NCBI GenBank assembly: GCA_017515465.1
Contig: JAFWFV010000006.1
Location: 1 to 59,871, forward strand
Origin: Clostridiales bacterium
GTDB taxonomy: Bacteria > Bacillota > Clostridia > Saccharofermentanales > Saccharofermentanaceae
Direction: 5' to 3'
DNA length: 59,871 nt
This document shows, one piece after another, positions 1-9,129 of the stretch. Each line of letters starts with the position of its first letter. Positions within the stretch are counted from its first letter, which is position 1. The notes beneath the pieces were generated by a model. It saw only the letters and a list, made by a program, of their open reading frames with translations. It was not told the DNA's origin and ran no database searches. A program made the position numbers and the translations under genes.

Positions 1-14
1 CTCCCATAAAAAGT

Positions 15-34
15 CAAACAGTTTCAGCTGTTTG
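15..34 (-). terminator. hairpin downstream of the IS110 transposase
   Basis: A 7-bp perfect stem (CAAACAG/CTGTTTG, loop of 6) follows the transposase stop on the minus strand and is followed by a short T-run. It is a candidate intrinsic terminator, or a structure belonging to the element's end. The stem is short, so the call is moderate. Confidence 0.5.
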
Positions 35-44
35 CTGTATTTTT

Positions 45-1130
45 CTATTTGCTCAACATGAGATCAGGATTAAATGTTTCTCTGTTCTCAAGCATTACAA
101 ACACTATTCTTGCTATTTTTCTGGTCAAAGCAATTATTGCTCTGCCAGAACCTTTCTCTGTTTTCTTGCGACGATATTCTTCTATTAATCGCCAATCGCT
201 TGTCTGCTTCGATGCCCGAATCATTCCAAGCGCTACTTGAACAAATGCCGTTCTTAACTCCTGTGGGCCATGCTTTGTTATATGTCCCAGATGTACAGTC
301 TCATTCGAATTGTGCACGCTGGGCACTATCCCGATATAAGCTGCAAATCTCTTGAAGTCTCCATCGAATCGTTCAAGATCTTCTGTGTAAGATGCTATTG
401 TTGCTGCTCCGATCTTTCCGACTCCCGGTATCGTCTTTAACAACTCAACATCTTCATTGTCTTCGACCATCTGCTCTATTTGCTCTTCCACATCCTTGAT
501 TTGCTCTGCTAAAACATCTAAAATGTTAAGCATCACTTCAAGTGATGAGGCAGTGAACTCTGAGTAGTCGTGATCCGCGAGATCGTTTATCAGGTCCTGC
601 CTTTTTCTTTTGCTCTGAAACTGAGCTGCATTCGTCTCAATTCCATAGCCAAGAAGCATTCCGTGAATCTGATTCTTGATCTTTACGGAGCTTTGAACAA
701 GTATCCTTCTTGTCTTCAGCATCCTGCGGATCTCTTCACTGGTCTGGCTGCAAAGGTGCGCTTCAGGTAACATTTCCTTCTGCAAGTACATTGCCAATGT
801 CAACGCATCGTTTGCATCTGTCTTCTTTGTGCTGTATGTGATCACTTTGAACTTATTCGTGTTGACCACTGTCACATCAAAGAATTCCTTTTCCATTTGG
901 TTCTTGAAGAACCTTGCGTTACCGGTAGTTTCTACCGCCAACTCTATGGAACATCCGTCTTCTTCCTCGTATCGATGCAGCTCCTCTATAAACTCAGAAT
1001 ACCCGTCTGGAGTTGTACGATACTCTTCCTGGAGAACTACTTCTCCGTCTTCGGTCAATGCACTTACCGTGAACTGTGTTTTATGCAGATCTACGCCTAC
1101 GCATAACCTTTGCTTTTTCTTTCTACCCAT
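45..1130 (-). CDS. IS110-family transposase (DEDD recombinase)
   Basis: DNA recombinase of the IS110 family, which inserts and excises a circular element. The N-terminal RuvC-like DEDD domain shows the acidic residues D14 (CVGVDLHK), E67 (AVETTGN), D105 and D108 (KKTDANDAL). The C-terminal Transposase_20 domain has the helix-hairpin-helix-like KTIPGVGK stretch and a serine in the NSNETVHLG region, where the family's catalytic Ser lies, followed by ITKHGPQELR. The start at 1130 is chosen over an upstream in-frame codon at 1190 because GGAGG sits 7 nt before it and the family begins near the VGVDLHK strand. It is 361 residues long and appears intact, so the element may be active. No partner gene is visible. 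Identification is firm; element boundaries are not defined. Confidence 0.93.
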   Translation of the reverse strand: MGRKKKQRLCVGVDLHKTQFTVSALTEDGEVVLQEEYRTTPDGYSEFIEELHRYEEEDGCSIELAVETTGNARFFKNQMEKEFFDVTVVNTNKFKVITYSTKKTDANDALTLAMYLQKEMLPEAHLCSQTSEEIRRMLKTRRILVQSSVKIKNQIHGMLLGYGIETNAAQFQSKRKRQDLINDLADHDYSEFTASSLEVMLNILDVLAEQIKDVEEQIEQMVEDNEDVELLKTIPGVGKIGAATIASYTEDLERFDGDFKRFAAYIGIVPSVHNSNETVHLGHITKHGPQELRTAFVQVALGMIRASKQTSDWRLIEEYRRKKTEKGSGRAIIALTRKIARIVFVMLENRETFNPDLMLSK

Positions 1131-1435
1131 CTTGCTTCCTCCGTTAAAAACTTTTTCAGCAAGACAGCTTCTGTTGGGCAATGCTTCCAATCTCCCATTC
1201 GGCCTCTTACGACCTCTGCATGATTCGATCGCTAACTTCTCATTCTCCTAAACGTTCTCTTGGAACATGAATTATGTCGAGTTAGTATCTACTCTGTCTC
1301 ACTGTTGTACTTGAATAATACAACCGTGATAGCTTTCACATCGCCCCTGTTTTACTTTTTATCATGCCTCCCGATTATTTCTTCTCTGATTTTGATATAT
1401 AATTATACAACGAAAAAACGCAGGGGGAATGTAAA
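1131..1435. other. non-coding flank between IS110 transposase and maf
   Basis: About 305 bases without a credible gene. The transposase-proximal part lies 5' of the transposase, where IS110-group elements are known to encode their guide (bridge/seeker) RNA. It contains an imperfect hairpin, GTTGTA at 1304-1309 paired with TACAAC at 1319-1324. The maf-proximal part has a TATAAT at 1398-1403 without a good -35 box, and a GGGGG ribosome binding site at 1423-1427. The element's right boundary could not be placed. Confidence 0.5.
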
Positions 1436-2023
1436 ATGAAGATTATTTTGGCCAGCGCCTCACCCAGACGAAAGGAACTGATGAGCCTCATCACGCCGGA
1501 TTTCACCATTGAGACGGCAGATATAGACGAAAGGGAGCTGGAAGAGAAGCTGTCAGGAACAGATGCACAGAAGGTATCTGAATATCTCGCCCTTGCAAAA
1601 GCACGCTGTGTCTTTGACAGGCACAAGGATGAGGATGTGGCCGTCATCGGATGCGATACGTCGGTCATACTGGACGGCGTTATCATGGGCAAGCCTGACG
1701 GGCGCGAAGACGCAGTCAGGATGCTGACCGCCCTGTCAGGCAGGACACATATCGTCGCCACGGGCGTATCCGTAGTTACAAAGGATCAGACTGTATCTTT
1801 TACGGATTCATCCGAAGTTATATTCAACCCTCTCGACGACCATCAGGCGGAACTCATCCGCAGATACTGTGATACATCCGACCCTTATGACAAGGCAGGA
1901 GCATACGGCATACAAAATGGCGGAGCCCTGCTCGTGCAGGGCATCCGTGGTGATTTCTTTTCAGTTGTTGGACTGCCGGTATCAAGACTCGGGCGCGTTC
2001 TCAGCGACCTGGGGTTCTGCTGA
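1436..2023 (+). CDS. maf: Maf-family nucleoside triphosphate pyrophosphatase
   Basis: Cytosolic house-cleaning enzyme that hydrolyses non-canonical or excess NTPs to NMP plus PPi. The N-terminal ILASASPRRKEL loop is the family's phosphate-binding signature. GCDTSV carries the catalytic Asp, and the MGKP and LSGRTHIV stretches are the usual Maf blocks. The C-terminal YDKAGAYGIQ block is intact. At 195 residues it matches the family (about 190). The start has GGGGG 8 nt upstream. Its last 42 bases overlap the 3' end of the convergent SDR gene, so the two transcripts are antisense there. Substrate preference (dTTP/UTP or m7GTP type) cannot be told from what I can see. Confidence 0.93.
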   Translation: MKIILASASPRRKELMSLITPDFTIETADIDERELEEKLSGTDAQKVSEYLALAKARCVFDRHKDEDVAVIGCDTSVILDGVIMGKPDGREDAVRMLTALSGRTHIVATGVSVVTKDQTVSFTDSSEVIFNPLDDHQAELIRRYCDTSDPYDKAGAYGIQNGGALLVQGIRGDFFSVVGLPVSRLGRVLSDLGFC

Positions 2024-3148
2024 GACAGGAGCCTCCTCTACGGCAGCGGCAGGCTCTGCTGCTGCGGGTGTTTCTTCCACAGGAGCCTCAGCCACAGGGG
2101 CTTCCTCTGCGGGAGCTTCCTGAGTGAGCCTGACGGGTGTTGCCTTTGGCATTTCTGTTACGGAACCGTCGACCCAGCCCACGCTGTCAGTGATCGAATC
2201 CTTGAAACTGATGACGGTCTCGGGAATGATGTCGTTACGGTTCGAATACATGATCTGGGGATTATCCTGGAAAAGAGCGTATACGTTCTTGGGATTCTCT
2301 TTGTGAGTGATCTTGTAATATGTATCAACGAACTTGGCCAGTGAACGCTTCATGACCCACTTCGGTCTCATCTTGATAGGGTCTGCGATCCCCTTGACCT
2401 CATTGACATCGCGGAAGAATTCGTCACTTGTCTTATATGCACCACTGACGATATAGCCTGAACCGGCCTCGCCTTTGTCGACCAGCGCCAGCATGGCACT
2501 GGCAACGTCTCTAACGTCTACAAATGCATGACCGCCGCCTTCCTTGATCGGGTTAACACCGTCCTTGAGATATGCTCTGAGGATCTTGTTGATGTCATGA
2601 TCCTCCGCATAGCCGGGACCGATAATGAACGTAGGAAGGACGAGAACAGCATTGAGCCTGTTGAGGGTTATCTTCTCCATGACGAAGGCAGCCGCCTCTG
2701 CCTTGGTCTTGGCATATTCGCCTTCTACCTTGTTCCTGTCAAAATGAATAGTCATCTCTTCACCCTGAACCTCGGGATTGAGGGCATATGCGGAACTGAG
2801 ATATACGACTCTGCCTATCTTACGCTTGATACACATATCGATGATGTTTTCCGTACCTGCAACATTGACTCTCCTCATGTTGAGGTTTGTCCTGTCTGAC
2901 AGGGAGATGTACTCATCTGCATGGATGAGGACCGCACTTCTGGGATCGTCGAGAGTGAAGAACTCCTTCATCGTATCCTTGTCCGTGGAGATACCGTAGG
3001 ATATCTCGATATTCTTCTCTTTGTACTCGGAGACATCTGCGAGTTCTGACATCAGTATCCTGACATCTTTACCCTGTTCGAGGAGCATACTGATGATCAG
3101 TTTGCCCAGGGGTCCGGCACCGCCGGTAACTAAGTATTTTGTAATCAT
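1982..3148 (-). CDS. NAD(P)-dependent epimerase/dehydratase (extended SDR) with Ala/Pro/Glu tail
   Basis: Extended short-chain dehydrogenase/reductase. Residues 5-14 contain the Rossmann TGGAGPLG motif. An AYAL stretch and a YxxxK pair (YAKTK, about residue 145) form the expected active site. The fold runs to about residue 335 and is followed by roughly 50 residues made almost only of Ala, Pro and Glu in short imperfect repeats, which is unusual for this family. That tail is partly encoded on the strand opposite the end of maf. The start has GGAGAG upstream. Likely substrates are nucleotide sugars or sterol/flavonoid-like ketones, but nothing nearby decides this. Domain call is strong; specificity is unknown. 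Confidence 0.82.
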   Translation of the reverse strand: MITKYLVTGGAGPLGKLIISMLLEQGKDVRILMSELADVSEYKEKNIEISYGISTDKDTMKEFFTLDDPRSAVLIHADEYISLSDRTNLNMRRVNVAGTENIIDMCIKRKIGRVVYLSSAYALNPEVQGEEMTIHFDRNKVEGEYAKTKAEAAAFVMEKITLNRLNAVLVLPTFIIGPGYAEDHDINKILRAYLKDGVNPIKEGGGHAFVDVRDVASAMLALVDKGEAGSGYIVSGAYKTSDEFFRDVNEVKGIADPIKMRPKWVMKRSLAKFVDTYYKITHKENPKNVYALFQDNPQIMYSNRNDIIPETVISFKDSITDSVGWVDGSVTEMPKATPVRLTQEAPAEEAPVAEAPVEETPAAAEPAAAVEEAPVSAEPQVAENAPES

Positions 3149-3183
3149 AAACTCTCTCCTGTTATGAACACATAATCAGTTAT

Positions 3184-3211
3184 TTATCATTTTCTCACAC
3201 AAAAGGTTCAA
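3184..3211 (-). promoter_or_regulatory. candidate sigma-A promoter for the SDR gene
   Basis: On the minus strand TTGAAC (3206-3211) and TGATAA (3184-3189) are spaced by 16 bp in the AT-rich divergent gap. The match is partial. Confidence 0.45.
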
Positions 3212-3261
3212 AATCACTAAAAATAATTAACAAATCCATTAATAAAGTATGAATTAAATCT

Positions 3262-3290
3262 TTGACTTTTATATCTTTCAAGAATATGCT
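3262..3290 (+). promoter_or_regulatory. sigma-A promoter for the XRE-cupin-AMP ligase gene
   Basis: TTGACT (3262-3267) and TATGCT (3285-3290) are separated by 17 bp. The predicted transcription start is near 3297, leaving a 25-nt leader with AGGAGG before the ATG at 3322. Confidence 0.7.
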
Positions 3291-3321
3291 TTATCCACAT
3301 ACTAAAAACAAGGAGGCAATT

Positions 3322-5682
3322 ATGGCTGAGCTAGATGAGAAAGTTAAGTTGATCGCGGAGCGTGTCAAAGGCATTAGATTCGACCTTGGCATGAGCCGCG
3401 AACAGATGGCAAAGGACCTGGGTATCAAGGAGGAAGAATATCTTGAACTCGAGCAGGGAAAGAGGGATTTTGGTTATTCCCTTCTTTATAAGATCGCGAA
3501 GACGGCAGGCATTGATATTGCTGTACTTCTCGACACCGACTCGATGGACAAGCACTACTCTATTACACGCAAGGGTCACGGTCTCATTATTCAGCGTAAT
3601 CGCCGCAAGGGTTATACATACGAGCGTATGGGTTCCATATTCAGAGATAAATATGCAGAACCCATCCACTGCACGATCCCCTATTCAGACGAGGCACTCA
3701 ATCCGCCCTATTCGCTTATATCACATGCAGGTCAGGAGATCACGATGATCCTGTCCGGTACGCTCAAGGTATTCCTGGATGACAAGACTGAGGTTCTCTA
3801 TCCCGGAGATGTCCTTCATTTTGACAGCTCCATACCTCATGCAGAGGTCGCAGTCGGAGGTCAGGATGTCGAGCTCTTCACCATCATCCTCAATCCCGAT
3901 GCATGGACAGATGAGAAGACATACGATTCAACCGTACGCGAGTCCAAGGTTATCGCAGACAATGTAACTAACGTTGACAGGGTCAATGACAAGACAGCGA
4001 TCTACAACAAGTACTTTGAGGGCGTTCTGGGCAAGGACGGCATCCTCAAGAGCGTTAAGTTCAACGAGGAGGAATGCAAGAAGTTCAACTTTGCATTCGA
4101 CTGTGTTGATGCCATCGCTGCAAAGGACCCTGACAAGACGGCAATGATGTGGGTAGCAAACGACGGCGTAACCGATCACAGATATACATTCAAGGAGATC
4201 AGCCGTCTGTCCGGCAAGGCTGCAAACTACTTCAAGAGCCTCGGCATCGCCAAGGGAGACAAGATCATGCTCGTCCTTAAGCGTCACTGGCAGTTCTGGG
4301 TCTGCATCACCGCTCTCCACAAGATCGGAGCAGTTGCGATCCCCGCATCCAACCAGCTCAGGGAACATGACTTCGAATACAGGTTCAAGTCATCAGGTGC
4401 AAAGGGAATCATCTGTACACCTGACGGTGATACTGCAGAAGAGGCCGTAAAGGCAGCAAAGGGAACAGACGTTGAACTGTTCGTTATGGTAAATGGTGCC
4501 AGGGAAGGATGGCTGGACTTCGATAAGGAATTCATGAACTTCACTTCATACTTCCCGAGGCCGGCTGACTGTGCTGCAGGAGACGATCCCATGGTCATGT
4601 TCTTCTCCTCAGGTACTACTGCATACCCCAAGATGGTAATGCATTCATACCGTTATGCACTGGGACACATCACGACTGCCAAGTACTGGCACAACGTCGA
4701 TCCCGAAGGACTCCACTTCACCATCTCCGATACGGGATGGGGCAAGGCTCTCTGGGGCAAGCTCTATGGCGCGTGGCTGTGTGAAGCTCCGGTATTCACC
4801 TTCGACTTTGACAAGTTCAATTCCGATGCGATCCTCAAGATGATCGGCAAGTATCAGGTAACAACATTCTGCTGCCCGCCCACAATGCTCAGGTTTCTCG
4901 TAAAGGAGAACCTGGCAGCATACGATCTGTCATCACTGACATACTGCTCTACTGCAGGTGAGGCACTGAACCCTGAGGTATTCCATCAGTGGATCAAGGC
5001 AACAGGTCTGAGGATCATGGAAGGCTTCGGTCAGACGGAGACAACTCTCGTTATCGCCAACCTGGTCGGATCATCCATCAAGATGGGTTCCATGGGTAAG
5101 CCCAACCCTCTCTACGATGTTCACATCCTCGATCCCGAGGGTAACGAATGCAAGGTCGGCGAGACGGGCGAGATCTGTGCAAAGACATCAGAATCAGTTC
5201 CCAACGGACTGTTCATGTGCTACTACGGTTCCGAGGAACAGACAAAGGATGCATGGCACGACGGCTACTATCACACAGGTGATACTGCATTCATGGATGC
5301 TGACGGATTTATCTGGTATGTAGGCAGGACCGACGACATCATCAAGTCATCCGGCTACCGTATCGGACCTAACGAGATCGAGAACGTTCTCATGGAACTT
5401 CCTTATATCCTCGAGTGTGCCGTAACAGGCGCACCTGACCCCAAGGGTGTCAGAGGTATCGTCGTCAAGGCTACCATCGTCCTGGTAAAGGGCAAGGAAG
5501 CTACTGAGTATCTCAAGCAGGAGATCCAGGATTATGTAAAGCATAAGACCGCTCCCTACAAGTACCCCAGGATCGTTGAATTTGTCGATGAGCTCCCCAA
5601 GAGCACCAGCGGCAAGATCAGGAGAGTCGATATCAGAAAGAACGACGCCAAGGCGGCAAAGGATACTAAAGAAGAAAAGTGA
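3322..5682 (+). CDS. XRE helix-turn-helix / cupin / acyl-CoA synthetase fusion
   Basis: A 786-residue three-part protein. Residues about 8-62 form an XRE-type helix-turn-helix. Residues about 100-180 form a cupin barrel (HAGQEITMILSG, then HFDSSIPHAE), the layout of XRE-cupin regulators. Residues about 220 to the end are a complete ANL adenylate-forming enzyme: FFSSGTTAYPK P-loop, GFGQTET, YHTGDTA, the GRTDDIIKSSGYRIGP hinge and the catalytic lysine in STSGKIRR near residue 765. The ligase part resembles medium-chain or acetyl-type acyl-CoA synthetases. The start at 3322 is set by AGGAGG 6 nt upstream; the in-frame codon at 3262 falls inside the -35 box. One chain thus joins DNA binding, small-molecule sensing and fatty acid or organic acid activation. 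The acid is unknown. Confidence 0.88.
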   Translation: MAELDEKVKLIAERVKGIRFDLGMSREQMAKDLGIKEEEYLELEQGKRDFGYSLLYKIAKTAGIDIAVLLDTDSMDKHYSITRKGHGLIIQRNRRKGYTYERMGSIFRDKYAEPIHCTIPYSDEALNPPYSLISHAGQEITMILSGTLKVFLDDKTEVLYPGDVLHFDSSIPHAEVAVGGQDVELFTIILNPDAWTDEKTYDSTVRESKVIADNVTNVDRVNDKTAIYNKYFEGVLGKDGILKSVKFNEEECKKFNFAFDCVDAIAAKDPDKTAMMWVANDGVTDHRYTFKEISRLSGKAANYFKSLGIAKGDKIMLVLKRHWQFWVCITALHKIGAVAIPASNQLREHDFEYRFKSSGAKGIICTPDGDTAEEAVKAAKGTDVELFVMVNGAREGWLDFDKEFMNFTSYFPRPADCAAGDDPMVMFFSSGTTAYPKMVMHSYRYALGHITTAKYWHNVDPEGLHFTISDTGWGKALWGKLYGAWLCEAPVFTFDFDKFNSDAILKMIGKYQVTTFCCPPTMLRFLVKENLAAYDLSSLTYCSTAGEALNPEVFHQWIKATGLRIMEGFGQTETTLVIANLVGSSIKMGSMGKPNPLYDVHILDPEGNECKVGETGEICAKTSESVPNGLFMCYYGSEEQTKDAWHDGYYHTGDTAFMDADGFIWYVGRTDDIIKSSGYRIGPNEIENVLMELPYILECAVTGAPDPKGVRGIVVKATIVLVKGKEATEYLKQEIQDYVKHKTAPYKYPRIVEFVDELPKSTSGKIRRVDIRKNDAKAAKDTKEEK

Positions 5683-5695
5683 TCTTCACGCAAAC

Positions 5696-5730
5696 AAAAA
5701 CTGCACTTCGTGATGAAGTGCAGTTTTTTT
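5696..5730. terminator. bidirectional intrinsic terminator
   Basis: A perfect 9-bp stem (CTGCACTTC/GAAGTGCAG, loop of 5) is flanked by an A5 run on the left and a T7 run on the right. It can end both the ligase gene on plus and the coiled-coil gene on minus. Confidence 0.9.
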
Positions 5731-5746
5731 ATGCATTGATATCTGC

Positions 5747-7399
5747 TTATTTCTTCTTTGTAGCTGCGCGCTCGAAGATGAGGATGACCCTGTCTTCCTT
5801 GCTGACATATGCACCCATGGAAAGAGAACCTGAATCAGCACCGGATCCGAGTGAAGACTGAAGCTTGCCGCCCTCATCATTGATGATGGATGTGAGCCTC
5901 CATCCGTCGGATGCCTTCTTCTGGAGGATCTTGTTGATACCGTCGGAATCAACCTCACCTACAGCGTTGTGAGGAACAACTTCAACGGAATACTCCTTGG
6001 GACCTGCATCAGAACCTGCAGCAGATACTGCACCCTCTCTGACTTTCTTCTCCAGACCCGCGATTGACTTATCGAGCTCTTCAAGCTTCTTCTCGAGTTG
6101 TTCCTTCTGCATTGTTATCTCCTTGATGTTGTTTTCCAGTTCTTCGATCTGCTTGTTCTTGTCCTCGATCTCCTTGAGCATCGAACCCTTCTCGCTCTCG
6201 CTCAGGGCAACTTCCTTAAGGAATACGGACTGCTTCTCGGCATTGAGGATGATCTGCTGAGCTTCTGCCTCTGCCTGTACAGTAGCGTTCTTGGAGTCGG
6301 CGATGATGGCCTGGGCATTTTCATATTCAGCCTTGATGCCTTCGATCTGGTTTGCCCACTCAGTACCCTGAGCCTCGTAATCAGCGATGAGCTTCTCGCA
6401 TTCTTCCTTCTTGGCAACCAGCTCGCCGGTTTCCTTCCTGGCAGCATCTCTGTCTGCAACCAGACCCTCGAGCTCGGTAACGACTTCGTCTCTCCTGGCA
6501 GTTGCTTCCTCAGCCTGTGAGATGACTTCCTTTGCCTGGGCTACGAGACCGTCGAGTTCAGCCTGTGCCTCAGTCTGGCGCTTCTCGATCTCGGCGATGA
6601 TCTGAGCTCTCTCAGCGTCTGCCTGATCCTTGAGCTTAAGGGCCTCATTGGCCTGCTCCATGCTGATCTTCTGTGATTCCTCGGCGATGCGTGCCTTTTC
6701 CTTTTCAAAGTCCTCACCGAGCTTCTTGATCTCAGCCTCTCTCTGGGCGATCTCGTCTTCCTTCTCCTGCTTTACCTTGTCGGCATTATCGCAGAAATCC
6801 TGAAGTTCCTTGGCCTCTGCCAGGACTTCGTCCCTCTTTGCCATAGCCTCGGCATATTCCTTCTCGACCTGGATGGCCAGTTCCTCTGTCTGCTGCTGGG
6901 CCTCGGTGATGATCCTCTGCTGCTCTTTCTTGGCGAGATCGATCATCTCATCGTATTCTCTCTGGGCCTTAGCCTGGGATTCCTGTGCGAAATTCTCGTT
7001 TTCTTTCTTAAGACGCTCGTTTGTTTCACGAAGATCTGAAAGAGTTGTTCTCTCTTCCTCAAGCTCCTTCTCGATCTTGAGCTTTTCGTCGATAGCTTCC
7101 TTCTGCATCTGGGCAAATTCGGATTCCAGCTTCAGCTTCTGGGAATCGAACTCATCCTGCAGCTGTGCAGTCTCTCTGACAATTTTCTCCTTGATCTCTG
7201 CAAGACGCCTCTCCTCTTCGGAACGCTTGGCCTCAGCTCTGGCGAAATTCTCTTCCTCCTTGGCTGAAAGCACCTTCTGAGCTTCCTCAATGGCAGCATT
7301 TACGTCGCCTACTGAGGCCTTCTGGAAGTCGTACTTACACATGGAGCAGCGGGCAACGTTATCACCCATCATAACTCCGCAAACCGGACATTTCTTCAT
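5747..7399 (-). CDS. zinc-ribbon, long coiled-coil protein with DUF4177-like C-terminus
   Basis: A 550-residue protein. Residues 1-25 form a zinc ribbon (CPVCG and CSMCKYDF). Residues about 30-460 are an almost unbroken, Glu/Lys/Ala-rich predicted coiled coil with no Pro breaks and no membrane segment. The last 85 residues (KEYSVEVVPHNA... SDGWRLTSI) resemble DUF4177, a small beta-rich domain. The ATG at 7399 is preferred because AGGAG lies 8 nt upstream; the upstream in-frame GTG overlaps that site. A TATAAT-like box lies near 7440 on minus. It could be a cytosolic scaffold or filament-like protein. No function is known to me. Confidence 0.8.
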   Translation of the reverse strand: MKKCPVCGVMMGDNVARCSMCKYDFQKASVGDVNAAIEEAQKVLSAKEEENFARAEAKRSEEERRLAEIKEKIVRETAQLQDEFDSQKLKLESEFAQMQKEAIDEKLKIEKELEEERTTLSDLRETNERLKKENENFAQESQAKAQREYDEMIDLAKKEQQRIITEAQQQTEELAIQVEKEYAEAMAKRDEVLAEAKELQDFCDNADKVKQEKEDEIAQREAEIKKLGEDFEKEKARIAEESQKISMEQANEALKLKDQADAERAQIIAEIEKRQTEAQAELDGLVAQAKEVISQAEEATARRDEVVTELEGLVADRDAARKETGELVAKKEECEKLIADYEAQGTEWANQIEGIKAEYENAQAIIADSKNATVQAEAEAQQIILNAEKQSVFLKEVALSESEKGSMLKEIEDKNKQIEELENNIKEITMQKEQLEKKLEELDKSIAGLEKKVREGAVSAAGSDAGPKEYSVEVVPHNAVGEVDSDGINKILQKKASDGWRLTSIINDEGGKLQSSLGSGADSGSLSMGAYVSKEDRVILIFERAATKKK

Positions 7400-7605
7400 G
7401 TTGATCACTCCTGATTAAGTTCATTTGAAATAAAACATTATAATTATACAACGAATAAGACTAAATTGCTTAAAATCTTTTTTATATTCTTTATTTTTTT
7501 ATGCAAAACAACAAATTTGATTATCAAAGTATCACATATGCGCTTAATTAGAGTATATTACTCGAAATATTATGCTGATTATAAGCATACATAAGCGGAG
7601 GAAAT

Positions 7606-9102
7606 ATGAATAAAAAAGTATTATCAGCCGTCCTGGCACTTGCCATGGCAGCATCACTTGCAGGATGCAAGACTAATGACAATCCCGGAGGAACCGTCAC
7701 CGTTGGAATCACACAGGAACCTTCGGTCTTCGATCCCCATACTGTAGTTGCAGCAGGAGACGAAGAGATACTGTTCAACGTTTTCGAAGGTCTGTATAAG
7801 TTCGACTCACAGGGCAGTCTCAATCCCTGCCTGGCAACAGGATACGAGATATCCGATGATTCAATGGTATACACATTTACGATCAGGGATGGTGTTACTT
7901 TCCATAACGGCAATCCCATGACAACAGACGATGTTGTATATTCCATCAAGCGTGCCGCCGGCCTGCTGGACGGTCAGGATGCGGCACTGGTATCCGATCT
8001 GGATTCCATCAGTTCCGTTGAATCTGACGGCAACAAGGTCATCGTTAACCTGGAGGCTCCCAACAGCGAGCTCCTGAGTTACTTCACTACAGCGATCATC
8101 CCCGATGAGGTGGAGGATATCAATGCCACACCCATCGGAACAGGTCCCTTTAAGTTCGACAGCTATACGATCGGACAGGACGTTACACTTACCAGGAATG
8201 AGGAATACTGGATCCCTGAACTGCCCTACATCGACAAGGCGGTATTCAAGATCACTGCTGACATGGATGCCGGTCTCATCGAGCTCCAGAACGGAACGAT
8301 CGACATCTACCCCTACCTCACCACCGACAGGGCCGAGCAGCTCGATCCTGCCAGCTTCGAGGTATTGTCAAAGGGTTCCAACATGGTGCAGATCTTCGCT
8401 CTCAACAATTCTGTAGAGCCTCTGAACGACAAGAGGGTAAGAGAGGCAATCAACTATGCAATAAGCCGTGATGACGTCATCTCCATAACGATGGACGGTG
8501 CGGGCGAACCCCTCACTACGGCAATGAGCCCCGCAATGGGATCTTACTACGATACATCTCTGGACAGCAGGTTCGGCCAGGATATCGACAAGGCTAAGTC
8601 ACTGCTGGCTGAGGCAGGCTACCCTGACGGTTTTGATCTCATCATTACCGTTCCTTCCAACTATCTGGTACACGTAAACACCGCGGTTGAACTGAAGTCA
8701 GAACTGTCAGCAGTCGGCATCAACTGCACCATCAACCAGGTTGACTGGGCAACATGGCTGTCTGACACATATAATGCACGCAACTATGAGTCAACAGTCA
8801 TCGCCCTGACGAGCAACTATGCTCCCTACGATGTACTGAACCGTTATGCCACAGATAATTCCGGCAACTTCATCAACTACAGCAATCCCCGTGTTGATGA
8901 ACTCCTCGCACAGATCCCTACTGAAACGGACGATTCCGTAAAGACTGAAATGTATCACGAGATACTGGGCATCATGGCTGACGATGCCGCTTCTTGCTAT
9001 CTCCAGGATCCTGCCAATACAGTTGCAGTTTCCACAAAGATCTCAGGATATGAATTATATCCTATGTACGTACAGGACCTTTCTAGGGTAAGATTTAACT
9101 GA
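7606..9102 (+). CDS. peptide ABC transporter, family 5 substrate-binding lipoprotein
   Basis: Extracellular solute-binding protein of the oligopeptide/dipeptide/nickel family. It begins with a lipoprotein signal peptide (LAMAASLAGC, Cys about 22). The body shows the hallmarks VGITQEPSVFDPH, DGVTFHNGNPMTTDDVVYS, IGTGPFKF and VREAINYAI. The length, 498 residues, is normal. GGAGG precedes the ATG. It is the first gene of a plus-strand operon with two permeases and one fused ATPase. Ligand could be peptides, but members of this family also bind oligosaccharides, so this is uncertain. No convincing promoter was found in the 206-bp AT-rich gap upstream. Confidence 0.93.
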   Translation: MNKKVLSAVLALAMAASLAGCKTNDNPGGTVTVGITQEPSVFDPHTVVAAGDEEILFNVFEGLYKFDSQGSLNPCLATGYEISDDSMVYTFTIRDGVTFHNGNPMTTDDVVYSIKRAAGLLDGQDAALVSDLDSISSVESDGNKVIVNLEAPNSELLSYFTTAIIPDEVEDINATPIGTGPFKFDSYTIGQDVTLTRNEEYWIPELPYIDKAVFKITADMDAGLIELQNGTIDIYPYLTTDRAEQLDPASFEVLSKGSNMVQIFALNNSVEPLNDKRVREAINYAISRDDVISITMDGAGEPLTTAMSPAMGSYYDTSLDSRFGQDIDKAKSLLAEAGYPDGFDLIITVPSNYLVHVNTAVELKSELSAVGINCTINQVDWATWLSDTYNARNYESTVIALTSNYAPYDVLNRYATDNSGNFINYSNPRVDELLAQIPTETDDSVKTEMYHEILGIMADDAASCYLQDPANTVAVSTKISGYELYPMYVQDLSRVRFN

Positions 9103-9129
9103 TGATCATGGAAAGGAGCATAACAGGCT

